64,000 bases of DNA from JAIBJN01 sp963830885 (GCA_963830885.1 CAWHOA010000015.1:150679-214678); one strand, 5' to 3'. Positions 43,693-51,970 are shown, counted from the first letter of the stretch. The notes: generated from the letters alone by a model not told the origin. Numbers and translations: made by a program.

Positions 43693-44087
43693 CCAGCGGG
43701 TTCGAAGTCGGCGCGTCGGCAGACCTGCGGGCCCTGCACCGGATCCCGTGGCTCCCGCCTCCGGAGGGCGATCTTCACGAACACGAGTACCGGGTGGAGG
43801 TCGTCATCGAGCGTGCGAGCCTCGACGGACGAGGCATGGTCATCGACCTCGACGTCGTCGACGCGGCGCTCCGAGAGGCCGTCGCAGCAATCGAGGGCAA
43901 GGACCTCGACGCGATCCGTCCGCCGGAGGCGGAAGCGGTCACCGTGGAGATTCTCGCCCAGTGGTTTCACGCGCGGCTCGCGGATGCGATTTCCGCCGGT
44001 GGCGGCGAGGCGCTGGCGGTGCGCGTCTGGGAGTCCCCGACGGCGTTTGGCGGCTATCGGGCTGGGGTGCCGACGAGCTCCGTATAG
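43689..44087 (+). CDS. 6-pyruvoyl-tetrahydropterin synthase/QueD-like protein
   Basis: A 132-residue T-fold protein. Zinc ligands are recognisable (ALHRIP; LHEHEYRVEV, in place of the usual HGH) and the substrate-anchoring Glu is in WESPTAFGGY. The catalytic Cys found in PTPS is not present in the expected window, so the chemistry may differ from canonical sepiapterin or queuosine branches. It is coupled to the dehydrogenase by 4 bp. It overlaps the truncated glycosyltransferase on the other strand by 34 bp. Confidence 0.8.
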   Translation: MTSGFEVGASADLRALHRIPWLPPPEGDLHEHEYRVEVVIERASLDGRGMVIDLDVVDAALREAVAAIEGKDLDAIRPPEAEAVTVEILAQWFHARLADAISAGGGEALAVRVWESPTAFGGYRAGVPTSSV

Positions 44088-44804
44088 GCGCCGAGGCAGC
44101 GCTCCACGCATGCCGCCCACGTGAACTTCTCGAGGAAGCCTTCGAAGGAGTTTCGGATACTCCCGTTCGGGCGGATGGGGGTCGTGCCCGGCGGAGCCGA
44201 CTACGCGCAGTTCGGCCTCCTCCGGGAGAGCTTCGATCAATCGGTCCACGCCCTTGTGCGGCGTCAGCCGTCCGACGAAGAGGATGCCTCTGCGCATCGC
44301 CTCCGAGTCTGGCGAGAAGCGAGCGGGATCGGCGCCTCCGTAGACGACCGTCGTTCGCGACGCGGCGAACTCATGCGCAGAATATGCCGATACCGTGAGG
44401 AAGCGGTCGAAAAGCCGCGGGAGAAGACCTGCCCAGTCACCCCCGCCGAGCCCGTGGTCGGTGACGGCCGTGCGAATGCCGCGGATGCGCGCGTTCACGG
44501 CGGCGAGGCGGCTCGGCATACTCCTCAGATGGTGCGCGTGGACGAGGTCCGCCCCGGCGAGCGCATGACCGAGCCCAAGCGCGAGCGGATGGGCGGGGTG
44601 AACGCCAACCAGTCCGATGGGGCGAAGGATCCGGAGACCGAGGCCGCTGGAGTCGCTCCAAACGCCCGCCGCCCCTCCGAACGTGACGAGCTCGCAATCG
44701 ACATGCCGGGGGAGCGCACGGCCCAACTCGAGCGGATAGCGCTCACCGCCTCCGAAGATGCCGGCCGGGCCGAAGAGCGTCGGAGCGACGTGAATTACCC
44801 GCAT
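44054..44804 (-). pseudogene. Group 1 (GT4) glycosyltransferase with internal deletion
   Basis: From ATG 44804 the first half is a normal GT-B glycosyltransferase (MRVIHVAPTLFGPAGIFGGGERY, VHAHHLRSMPSRLAAVNARIRG, GILFVGRLTPHKGVDRLIEAL). After EYPKLLRRL, where the second Rossmann half (donor-binding, about 130 residues) should follow, the frame is interrupted. Another frame resumes at once with LEKFTWAACVERCLGAYTELVGTP, the usual last helix. So roughly 400 bp are missing, plus a frameshift. The remaining product would lack the sugar-nucleotide pocket. Confidence 0.75.
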
Positions 44805-45878
44805 CTCGTCCTCCCGCTGATCACGCTAGGCGATCCCGGCCGCCTGAGCGGGGGCTACCTGTACCACCTGCGGATGGCGGACGCTGCGCCGTCGCATGGA
44901 GCCCGGATCCTCTTCCTGTCCCTTCCCGAGTGGCCCTTTCCACTCGCGGCGCTTCATGGCGCAGCGGCGCTTCGTCGGTCCGAGAAGCTCGGGGCGAGTG
45001 CCCTCCTACTCGACTCGATCGCCGCTGCGTTCGTGGGTCCGGCCCTCGCCCCGGGCCGTCTCGGCGTCCCCGTGATCGCCGTCCTCCATCAGCCGCCCGG
45101 CGGGATCAATCACGGCGCCCTTCGCGAGAGGGCGCAGGCGCCGCTCGATCGGCTCGCCTTGCGACGAGCGGACCTCCTGATCGCGGCGAGCGACCACCTC
45201 GCGGAGCAACTCGTCGAAGCGGGGTTCTCGCGCTCGCGGATTCGAGTCGTTCCCCCAGGGCGGGACGTAGCGCTTCCGCCAAGGGGTCCTTCACCGGACC
45301 TTCGCAAGGGCCGCCGAGCGGCGTTCCTTACCATCGCCAACTGGCTGCCGCGGAAGGGGATCCTCGAGCTTCTCGAGGCGTTCGCGCGACTTCCGGCCGA
45401 CGCGGGGACGCTCCACCTCGCCGGCGACGATGCGGCCGATAAACGCTACGCGGCACGCGTGCGGTCTCGCCTCGCGGAGACCGACCTGACCGGCCGCGTC
45501 ATCGTGCACGGGTCCCTGGCGCTCGAGGAGGTCGCCGCCCTCTACCGGGCAGCCGACGTCTTCGTGCTTCCGGCTTCTCGCGAGACGTACGGGACGGTCT
45601 GGGGTGAGGCGATGGCTTTCGGCCTCCCTGTCGTCGGCTGGCATGCCTCCAACCTCCCGTACTTGGCAGAGGATCGGCGCGAAGGACTCCTCGTGGAGCC
45701 CGGCGACATGGACGCTCTCTCGCAGGCCCTCATGGACCTTGCACTCGACGGCGACATGAGGACGAGGCTCGGGGCGGCGGCGAAGCGCCGCGCGCTTTCA
45801 CGCCCAACATGGGAAGCCTCGGCGGGGCTCTTCTTTGCCGCCATCAGGGAAGGGATCGAACGCGGAGCCGCCCGATGA
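44790..45878 (+). CDS. GT4-type glycosyltransferase
   Basis: A 362-residue GT-B enzyme starting at GTG 44790. N-terminal acceptor half (LITLGDPGRLSGGYLYHLRMA, VIAVLHQPPGGINHG), linker, then donor half with AAFLTIANWLPRKGILELLEAF and VFVLPASRETYGTVWGEAMAFGLPVVGW. The latter carries the conserved Glu pair that holds the sugar nucleotide. It lacks a signal peptide. Its 5' end overlaps the truncated glycosyltransferase gene by 15 bp in opposite orientation. It is the last gene before the tRNA-Sec-type repeat, so it belonged next to the tRNA before island insertion. Confidence 0.88.
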   Translation: MNYPHLVLPLITLGDPGRLSGGYLYHLRMADAAPSHGARILFLSLPEWPFPLAALHGAAALRRSEKLGASALLLDSIAAAFVGPALAPGRLGVPVIAVLHQPPGGINHGALRERAQAPLDRLALRRADLLIAASDHLAEQLVEAGFSRSRIRVVPPGRDVALPPRGPSPDLRKGRRAAFLTIANWLPRKGILELLEAFARLPADAGTLHLAGDDAADKRYAARVRSRLAETDLTGRVIVHGSLALEEVAALYRAADVFVLPASRETYGTVWGEAMAFGLPVVGWHASNLPYLAEDRREGLLVEPGDMDALSQALMDLALDGDMRTRLGAAAKRRALSRPTWEASAGLFFAAIREGIERGAAR

Positions 45879-45895
45879 GGAGGAGCCGTCCTGAC

Positions 45896-45973
45896 GGCAG
45901 TTCCTCGGGTACGGAGCGGCGCAGGAGTCGAACCTACCCAGCGTGGGGCTGCCACGCCTCACCGGTTTTGAAG
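45896..45973. repeat. Left att copy (tRNA-Sec 3' fragment)
   Basis: Direct repeat of 63651-63728, 77 of 78 bases identical (mismatch at 45908). Bases 45912-45973 equal the 3' portion of tRNA-Sec on the minus strand, from the anticodon loop to the last base. The other 16 bases (45896-45911) are element or flanking sequence. Identity ends exactly after the anticodon loop (CTTCAAA), where the crossover may lie. Confidence 0.92.
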
Positions 45974-45997
45974 GTCTGTTACGAAAGGTCCATCTAA

Positions 45998-46031
45998 GCA
46001 CTGAAGCGGGGTTTCGACCCCGCTTCAGTGC
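45998..46031. terminator. Perfect hairpin with UUCG tetraloop
   Basis: GCACTGAAGCGGGGT and ACCCCGCTTCAGTGC form a 15-bp stem with loop TTCG. It lies just inside the left att copy, and isolates the element from the upstream glycosyltransferase transcript. A hairpin with similar stem is found at 32426-32460. Confidence 0.7.
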
Positions 46032-46060
46032 CTCTAGGTGCGGTGAGGTCCGCTGAGACC

Positions 46061-46080
46061 GGTACCAATTCCGGTACCAA
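46061..46080. repeat. Left paired GGTACCAA arm-type repeats
   Basis: Two direct copies of GGTACCAA (46061-46068 and 46073-46080) separated by 4 bp. The same pair occurs at 63560-63580 inside the right end. They are candidate arm-type integrase sites flanking the core. Confidence 0.6.
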
Positions 46081-46471
46081 GTTTCGGCATTGAAGCGCGC
46101 TCATCTGAAGGCCAGCACCGACCCCCTCCTTACCATGGAGGTTTCGGGGCGTCACGCGCGTACACGCGCGATCACGCGCGACACAGTTTCTCCTGCAAAT
46201 CGAGCGAGTTCGGACGCCAGCGATGCGTCGCGAGGCGTCGCGCGTGTCGTTTCTGATGTGTCCGTTTTGTGTCCGCGCTCTGCTGCCGGAGCAGGCAACG
46301 CGACCCGAGTAGCGCGGATTCCCCCTCTTGGCCGGGCGTAGGCGATCGGTGCCGCGATGGGGTGCCGAGTGGTGAGGCTCGGTACGAAGACCGCTGACCC
46401 GCTCGCGCCGTCGCAGCGACATCCGGGGGGAGACGTCCTCGCCGGCCTCGCGCGGAGTAAGTTTCCTCGGT

Positions 46472-46969
46472 ATGACAGGCCCGAATGACGGCCGCGCAAC
46501 CCCATTGGCTCCCGGGGCCAAGGCGCCTCAGTTCACCCTTCGCTCCACACCCGACCAGACGGTCTCGCTGGCCGATTTCAGGGGCATGCCTGTGATCCTC
46601 GCCTTCTACCCCGAGGACTGGAGCCCGGTCTGCTCGGATCAGATGACCCTATACCAGGAGCTGCTGCCGGAGTTTCGGAGATTCGACGCAGCGCTGTTCG
46701 GAATCTCGGTGGACGGGGTCTGGTGTCATCTGGCCTTCGCGCGCGACCGGAACCTGCACTTCCCGCTGCTCGCGGACTTCGAGCCCAAGGGTGAGGTGGC
46801 TCGGGCGTATCAGGTCTACCGGGCTGAGGACGGCACGAGCGAGCGGGCTCTGTACGTGATCGACGGAGACGGCGTCGTTCACTGGAGCTTTGTCTCACCC
46901 GTGGGCATCAACCCCGGCGCCGACGGGATCCTCCGCGCGCTCGAGAGCCTGAACGAAAGCGCCGCGTGA
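46472..46969 (+). CDS. Peroxiredoxin (AhpE/BCP-like)
   Basis: A 165-residue thiol peroxidase. Catalytic peroxidatic Cys is in PEDWSPVCSDQMTLYQELL, in the P-x-x-x-(T/S)-x-x-C arrangement, and FYPEDW and FPLLADFEPKGEVARAYQVY are characteristic. It detoxifies peroxides; the resolving partner may be the DsbA-like protein or another thiol. A GTGA overlap couples it to the next gene. First cargo gene of the island. Confidence 0.92.
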   Translation: MTGPNDGRATPLAPGAKAPQFTLRSTPDQTVSLADFRGMPVILAFYPEDWSPVCSDQMTLYQELLPEFRRFDAALFGISVDGVWCHLAFARDRNLHFPLLADFEPKGEVARAYQVYRAEDGTSERALYVIDGDGVVHWSFVSPVGINPGADGILRALESLNESAA

Positions 46970-47514
46970 GTAGAACGGAGTGGAAGAGCGAGCTCACGGT
47001 GCCTGTCACCGCAGACCGGGATCACATCCAGGGTCCGGCTTCCGCGCCCGTGACGCTTGTCGAGTACGGCGACTACGAATGCCCGTATTGCGGTGCCGCG
47101 TATCCCATCATCAAGGAGGTGCAAGCCCGGATGGGCGAGCGCCTCCGGTTCGTCTTTCGCAACTTCCCGATCACGACGTCGCACCCACATGCCGAGCAAG
47201 CCGCGGAGGCGGCCGAGGCCGCGGCCGCCCAGGGCAGGTTCTGGGAGATGCACGACCTTCTCTACGAGAACCAGCGGCGCCTGCGCGACCAGGACCTCCG
47301 TGGCTACGCGGAAGAGCTCGGGCTCGACGTCGAGCCGTTTGAGCGAGAACTCGCCGAGCACGTCCACGCCGCGCGGGTCCACGAAGACTTCATGAGCGGC
47401 GTGCGGAGCGGCGTCAACGGTACGCCGACCTTCTACATTAACGGGGCGAGGTACGACGACTCGTACGAGACCGAAACATTGCATGCCGCCTTGGAGCGAG
47501 CCGCAGGGCCGTAA
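46966..47514 (+). CDS. DsbA-family thioredoxin-like oxidoreductase
   Basis: A 182-residue DsbA-like protein. EYGDYECPYCGAAYPIIKEV contains the CPYC active site, FVFRNFPITTSHPHAEQAAEAAEAA the helical insertion, and NGTPTFYINGARYDD the cis-Pro loop. No signal peptide or membrane anchor is visible, so it seems cytoplasmic; the exported type usually carries one. Translation is coupled to peroxiredoxin (GTG 46966). Confidence 0.9.
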   Translation: MSRTEWKSELTVPVTADRDHIQGPASAPVTLVEYGDYECPYCGAAYPIIKEVQARMGERLRFVFRNFPITTSHPHAEQAAEAAEAAAAQGRFWEMHDLLYENQRRLRDQDLRGYAEELGLDVEPFERELAEHVHAARVHEDFMSGVRSGVNGTPTFYINGARYDDSYETETLHAALERAAGP

Positions 47515-47670
47515 CGGAGTAAGAGATGAAGACTGAGGCGGTGGCGTGCGTCGCACTCGATCGCCTCTCACAGCCCAAGGCCCGACGATCGGTTCTCCCT
47601 GAACTAAGCGTGGCGCCACGGGCCTTCGCCGGGGCGCGGGCCGCAAGACGCTCTAGGACTACTCTGCCCA

Positions 47671-47902
47671 CGCCCCGGCAAGAGTCGAGTGCCGGATCTT
47701 GCTGGTCGGGGCGGTTAGCTGAACCCGATCGGCTGCACCGCCCGGCCCGATTCGAGCTAGAGCCGTAGTCGCGCCGGCGACAGGATGGCCGTTTGCGACA
47801 GGTGAACCTCCGGGCTCGGGTGTCGGGCTCATGAAGGGGGCGACTGTACTACTAGCCGCCCCCTTTTCAGGACTTCTACGAGCTTCTGCGGCGTTCGATG
47901 GC
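47671..47902. repeat. Intergenic repeat unit, copy 1
   Basis: About 230 bp that recur at 50975-51217 in diverged form. Shared runs include GCCGGATCTTGCTGG, GCTGAACCCGATCGGCTGCACC and GACTTCTACGAG. A hairpin with stem GGGGGCGACT/AGCCGCCCCC (one mismatch; 47836-47863), followed by TTTT, lies at the distal part and may terminate transcription. Copy 2 extends into a 36-codon gene of which copy 1 keeps only the last codons, so copy 1 is a decayed duplicate. Confidence 0.6.
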
Positions 47903-47906
47903 CCGC

Positions 47907-48035
47907 CTAGGTGCGCTTTTCCTCGTACTGCGCGATCAACAACTCGATCGCCTTGAGCGCGCTGGACGGAGGCTCCTTCCGCTCACGGAACTCTGCCCGT
48001 AGGCGATACAGGGTCTTCAGGGCCTCCTCACGCAC
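47907..48035 (-). CDS. Tiny helical protein (42 aa)
   Basis: GTG 48035 to TAG 47907 gives MREEALKTLYRLRAEF ... SSALKAIELLIAQYEEKRT. It is all-helical, and its tail matches the 35-residue protein at 61049-61156 (PPTALKAVESLIEEYEQ), suggesting a small family on this island. A longer start upstream is possible but its translation has no pattern. Confidence 0.45.
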   Translation of the reverse strand: MREEALKTLYRLRAEFRERKEPPSSALKAIELLIAQYEEKRT

Positions 48036-48042
48036 TTGCGGG

Positions 48043-48182
48043 TTATGGCTTGTCGGAGCCGTCTGAACGAGGATCCATCTCCTCCAATTCGTCCTGGGCG
48101 ACGAGCTTCTCAAGAACGACGTACCCGTCATCGCGGGAAATAACCCGCTCGATGCGGGGCAGGTCGTGATCCGGCTTGGATC
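48043..48182 (-). pseudogene. Small open frame without start, ends before tiny helical gene
   Basis: Between a stop at 48183 and TAA at 48043 the minus strand reads DHDLPRIERVISRDDGYVVL and LVAQDELEEMDPRSDG, a compositionally normal protein. No ATG, GTG or TTG precedes it. The start has probably been lost by a frameshift or deletion. It would sit directly upstream of the 42-residue gene, in one transcript. Confidence 0.4.
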
Positions 48183-48319
48183 AGGAACCAGTGGGTCTTG
48201 AAGGAGGCACGGGAGGGCTACGATCACAGACCTCAGGCCGGAATCGCTTGCGGAGCGGAGCGCGCGCGGCGTCGTGGAGAGTTGATGGCCCCGCTAGATC
48301 GACGTGTCGCGGCCCGCCA

Positions 48320-48718
48320 CTAGGCGGGGGCCTCGCCCGCACTCGAGTCCTGGAGGCCCAGCTTCGCGGTGAGGCCCATGGTCTCGATGACACTCCGCGT
48401 GTGCGGGTTCTCGGTCGTGACTCGAAACGAGCGACCGCGTTCTTTCAAGCTTTGGGCGGCCTGGAGGAGAACGTGTAGGCCGGCCGAATCGATGAAGCTG
48501 TCTCGCGAGAACTCGACGAGCACGTCTCGGTCGCCCGCTCGACTAGCCTCGTCAAGCACGCGCTCGAGGTGGGGCGCCGTGGAGAGGTCGACTTCGCCCC
48601 GGACGGACACGAGGCATGTGCCGTCTGCGAGCGTCTGGACGCCGACGGTGAGCGGGGCGCCTGGATCTCGATACCCCTTGATGTAATCGGCGTCTCGGTC
48701 TGGTAGGTTGAACAACAT
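48320..48718 (-). CDS. STAS-domain anti-anti-sigma factor
   Basis: A 132-residue STAS protein. DGTCLVSVRGEVDLSTAPHLERVLDEA is the first half and FIDSAGLHVLLQAAQSL the phospho-switch; Ser78 in DSAG is the phosphorylation site. Such proteins release a sigma factor by binding the kinase/anti-sigma partner when unphosphorylated. No RsbW-type kinase or sigma factor lies in the island, so it must act on host partners. A SpoIIE-type phosphatase is encoded at 59573. ATG 48718 is divergent from the winged-helix gene with a short AT-rich promoter region. Confidence 0.88.
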   Translation of the reverse strand: MLFNLPDRDADYIKGYRDPGAPLTVGVQTLADGTCLVSVRGEVDLSTAPHLERVLDEASRAGDRDVLVEFSRDSFIDSAGLHVLLQAAQSLKERGRSFRVTTENPHTRSVIETMGLTAKLGLQDSSAGEAPA

Positions 48719-48752
48719 AGCGGACAGGAAAAATACGATAAAGAAGTCGCGA

Positions 48753-49055
48753 ATGTCAAGTAGTGAGGACGAGAAACGGTGGCGGTTCGTCACCAACCAC
48801 ACCCAGGTGCTCCTCTGCATCGCTCGTGACGGAGACGTGCGTCTTCGCGACGTGGCCGAGACGGTCGGGATCACCGAGCGTGCCGCGCAGCGAATCGTCG
48901 CGGACCTCGTCAACGACGGCTTCGTCGAGCGCCGGAGGGTGGGCCGGCGCAATCACTATTCGATCGACCGTCGCGCGAAGATGCGACATCCCGCCCAGAG
49001 GAACCAAGAAATCGGCGACCTGCTCGAACTGCTGAACTCGACCGATTCCGTCTAA
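48753..49055 (+). CDS. Winged-helix transcriptional regulator (MarR/ArsR-like)
   Basis: A 100-residue DNA-binding protein. FVTNHTQVLLCIARDGDVRLRDVAETVGITERAAQRIVADLVNDGFVERRRVGRRNHYSI is a complete winged helix: helix-turn-helix plus beta-wing. The C-terminus is a short helix. It is divergent from the STAS gene across 34 bp and may regulate both. The small size and lack of a sensing domain suggest phosphorylation, partner-binding or simple autoregulation. Confidence 0.82.
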   Translation: MSSSEDEKRWRFVTNHTQVLLCIARDGDVRLRDVAETVGITERAAQRIVADLVNDGFVERRRVGRRNHYSIDRRAKMRHPAQRNQEIGDLLELLNSTDSV

Positions 49056-49255
49056 GCCACGCCGCGGGCCGAGTCCCTCGTCATAAACCGGCGCCGGCCG
49101 AGATCCACCTCGGCTAGTCCCGCGCGAACCAGTTCGATGGAGGCGGGAATCTCCCGGGAGAGCGGGGCGCGGGCCGCAAGGTGACCCTAGGCCCCGCTAA
49201 GGTCGAGGGGAGTGCTTGTGTAGTGGGCGAGGGCGAACCAAGCCCGGCGCCCGCC

Positions 49256-50812
49256 CTACTGATCTTCCCAGGGAAATCTGTCCCATGCCGAGCGGGCCAC
49301 ATCCTGCCCCCGATGCAATCCCCGAGCTGAGAGGCCGGGCGGGTGAGGTTGTGTGGACCTTCCGAGCGTGGCCGCAGCGCGCGCTCGCTCGCTCGCCGTC
49401 AGCGAGTCGAGGACGGCGTCCCGGCTCGCGATGTAGTCCTCTTGGAAGTCCGTGAGCACAACGGGGTCTGGGGCGACCGCCTCGCTTTGCACCTTCATCT
49501 CGGCTCGCAGCGCGTCGGCCTTCCAGTCGCCCAGAGCGGAGGCGAGCCTCTGGAGACTGGATTCGTCCGGCCGCGCGATCTGCGGCTCAATGTCGAGCAC
49601 GGCGCCGAGGTGGTTCGCCGCGGTGATTCGCGCGCCCAGGTCCGGGATGACGTTCCCGTCCCGCCGGCAGAACCGGACCAGACACGTCTTGATTATCGAC
49701 GTGTGGTCGAAGACCACATGGGACACGCCTGCGCGAACTCGCGGAGAGACCGCCATCGCGGGCACGCGCGGACCCAGGACGTGGAATTCCGGGCGGGGAT
49801 CGTCGTCTTCCGCAGCGGGCGGCGGCACGTGGTCGAAGAAGCCGCCGTGCTCGTCGTACGTGATCACGAGCAGCGTCCGCTCCCATGCGGGGCTGCGCGC
49901 GAGCGCGTTGAACACCCGCAGAACCAGCTCTTGTCCTGCGCGGACATCTGCCGGGGGATGGTCGTCGTTGGACCCTACGGCTCCCCCGACATCGACGAAG
50001 TTGGGGTCGATCCACGCAACGGCGGGAAGCGTTCCCGCCCGCGCGGCCGAGAAGAAGTCATCGGACCGGAAGGGCGACGAGAACGGCCGCACATTGTCGA
50101 ACGTCTTCGGCAGGTAGTCGCGGTCGACTGCCCAGATCGTCGCGAAGAGCTCGTGTGTGTACCAGCGCCAGCTCACGCCGGCCGCATCGAGCTGGCGGAC
50201 GAACGACGGCAGGTGATAGACGGGTGGGCTCGCGTTGTCGCGGCTCCCCGCCGACCGGCCCGCGACGGCGTAAAGCCGGTTCGGAAAGGTCGCTCCGCGC
50301 ACGGAGCAGAACCACCGGTCGCAGATGCAGAAAGTCCGGGCCAGGTAGTCGTAGATCGGGAGCTGCTCGCCGTCGTAGTAACCCATGACGATCACGGGAT
50401 CCTTGGCCTTTGGCTCCTCGCGCGTTCTGATGTAGTTGCTTGCGAAGCCGCCGTTCCCGTCCGCGACCTGCTCGTCGACGCACGCGCCCGAGTGACACGG
50501 ATCCTGCGCTTTCGTGAGCGCGGTCTTCTCCAGCCGGAAGATCGAATACGAGTGACCTTCATGCGCGTTAGCCATTCCCGGCTCGAGGCCGTCGACGTCG
50601 AGCCCGCTGTCCTCGAGGGCGAGGTAGCCGAGCATGTGGTCGAACGAGCGGTTCTCGAGCATAAGGACGATGATGTGCTCGATTTCGTCGAGCGCGGCGA
50701 CGGAGTCATCTATTTCGATGTGGACGAAACTGGGCGGGACCTCGGTCCGGCCGCCGAAAAGGGACCGAATCAGGCCCACGAGGCGGGCGATCGCTGTGCG
50801 GACGGGTCGCAC
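49256..50812 (-). CDS. Phosphoesterase family protein (phospholipase C/acid phosphatase-like)
   Basis: A 518-residue alkaline-phosphatase-superfamily member. EHIIVLMLENRSFDHMLGYL (metal site and nucleophile region), SVRGATFPNRLYAVAG, LLVITYDEHGGFFDHVPPP and FHVLGPRVPAMAVSP are hallmarks of PF04185. It hydrolyses phospholipid, phytate-like or other phosphoesters. Most relatives are exported by Tat; here no signal peptide is visible, only a short basic-hydrophobic N-terminus (IARLVGLIRSLFGG), so it may be cytoplasmic or membrane-associated. GTG start at 50812. Confidence 0.87.
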   Translation of the reverse strand: MRPVRTAIARLVGLIRSLFGGRTEVPPSFVHIEIDDSVAALDEIEHIIVLMLENRSFDHMLGYLALEDSGLDVDGLEPGMANAHEGHSYSIFRLEKTALTKAQDPCHSGACVDEQVADGNGGFASNYIRTREEPKAKDPVIVMGYYDGEQLPIYDYLARTFCICDRWFCSVRGATFPNRLYAVAGRSAGSRDNASPPVYHLPSFVRQLDAAGVSWRWYTHELFATIWAVDRDYLPKTFDNVRPFSSPFRSDDFFSAARAGTLPAVAWIDPNFVDVGGAVGSNDDHPPADVRAGQELVLRVFNALARSPAWERTLLVITYDEHGGFFDHVPPPAAEDDDPRPEFHVLGPRVPAMAVSPRVRAGVSHVVFDHTSIIKTCLVRFCRRDGNVIPDLGARITAANHLGAVLDIEPQIARPDESSLQRLASALGDWKADALRAEMKVQSEAVAPDPVVLTDFQEDYIASRDAVLDSLTASERARAAATLGRSTQPHPPGLSARGLHRGQDVARSAWDRFPWEDQ

Positions 50813-50974
50813 GGCTCGCCGATCAGCGTAGCGCGACGCCGCGTTAGCGGCGAGCCGGTTCCGGGCAAGTAGCGGGTCTGCGGAAGGGCGAACCGGAGCG
50901 AGACCCTTGGTGGCCAGGCAAGAACTCGCTAGGCCGAGGCGCGGCCGAAGGTCTCCCTAGGGCTGCCCTGACCA

Positions 50975-51217
50975 CGCGCCGGCCGGAGTCGATGCGCCGG
51001 ATCTTGCTGGGCCGGGCGGTTGGCTGAACCCGATCGGCTGCACCCCTGCCCGGCCCGACTCGAGGCTAGAGGGCGTTCGCCACGGTCACAAGATGGCCGT
51101 TTGTGACAGGTGGACATCCGGGTGTCGGGCTAATGGCCAATGGAGGAGGGGCGGGCTGTACTAGTAGCCCGCCCCCTCCTTTCAGGACTTCTACGAGTTC
51201 CTGCGGCGCTCGATGGC
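50975..51217. repeat. Intergenic repeat unit, copy 2
   Basis: Diverged copy of 47671-47902. It has a stronger hairpin, GGAGGGGCGGGCT / AGCCCGCCCCCTCC (51145-51179; one bulged base, loop GTACTAGT). Its last part overlaps the 3' end of the 36-residue gene at 51191-51301. Conservation of the CTGAACCCGATCGGCTGCACC block between copies hints at a structured RNA or recombination site. Confidence 0.6.
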
Positions 51218-51301
51218 AGCCTTGAGAAGCCCCTTCGTCATCTTGGAGCGGCCCTTGATGCCGAGCCTCTTGGCCTCTCTGTAGAGCTCGTCCCTAGTCA
51301 T
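51191..51301 (-). CDS. Tiny SAP/Rho-N-like protein (36 aa)
   Basis: ATG 51301 to TAG 51191 encodes MTRDELYREAKRLGI and KGRSKMTKGLLKAAIERRR. This is the helix-extended-helix pattern of SAP-like or Rho-N modules, and strongly resembles the C-terminal helical extension of bacterial Ku proteins. DNA- or RNA-binding is inferred. It is too short to be listed by most gene finders. Its 3' end coincides with the repeat unit. Confidence 0.6.
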   Translation of the reverse strand: MTRDELYREAKRLGIKGRSKMTKGLLKAAIERRRNS

Positions 51302-51580
51302 GTCTCTTGTGGCGGTCACGATGCGTCACCCCCTTTCGCCAGCCACCACTACCCAGAGAAGGCGAGCGCAAACTGGAGGGCTGCGCTCGTGGCGATTGGC
51401 GCCAGCTAGGTGAGTCGTCATCGGGACGGGTCGACTCTCCTGCGACCAGGGCTCGCCGTACGCTCGGTTCCGCCGCGCCGCTCCGCGATCCGGCTTGGCG
51501 AGTGGCGCGGATTGGCGCGGCGATGGAGCGCGAACTTGCCCGTCGGTTTGGCGATCTCGCCGGGCGGTCAGAATCGGGCA

Positions 51581-51970
51581 GTGACTGAGACGTACTCCGC
51601 GGGTCGGAGCGCTCGAGACCCGGACAGGCGGGAAGCCCAAATCGCGAGAGCGATGGAGCGCGAACGCCTGCGGCGCGCCGAGGATCCCGCGACGGGCCGG
51701 ACTCCAGAGCCGGAGGCGACGAGCGGACTGACGTTCGACGAACTCTGGCTCCGCGTCGGCGGCGATCGCGGATCGCTCTGGGCCGTCCTTCGCAACGAGG
51801 TACGACGCGGGCGGATCGACTATCACTCCACGACGAGGCGTTACGTCCTGAACGGCGGACTCGATCCCGCCGTCCGGAAAGCGCTCCTCGATCTCGGACT
51901 CGCGGACGACCGACGCTTGAGTCCGGATGCCTCCCACGGAGGACGCGCAGCAGCAAGGCAACGCCGCTGA
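51581..51970 (+). CDS. Hypothetical winged-helix-like protein
   Basis: GTG 51581 gives 129 residues. A basic/acidic helical N-terminus (DRREAQIARAMERERLRRAEDP) is followed by LTFDELWLRVGGDRGSLWAVLRNEVRRGRIDYHSTTRRYVLNGGL. The latter reads like a small winged-helix with helix, turn and wing (DYHSTTRRYVL). A regulator or recombination-associated protein is plausible. No clear family. Confidence 0.5.
   Translation: MTETYSAGRSARDPDRREAQIARAMERERLRRAEDPATGRTPEPEATSGLTFDELWLRVGGDRGSLWAVLRNEVRRGRIDYHSTTRRYVLNGGLDPAVRKALLDLGLADDRRLSPDASHGGRAAARQRR

Noticed and set aside
47640..51220. CRISPR array from the repeated intergenic units
   Set aside because: Only two long, diverged copies about 3.3 kb apart; no regular short repeats or spacers and no cas genes.
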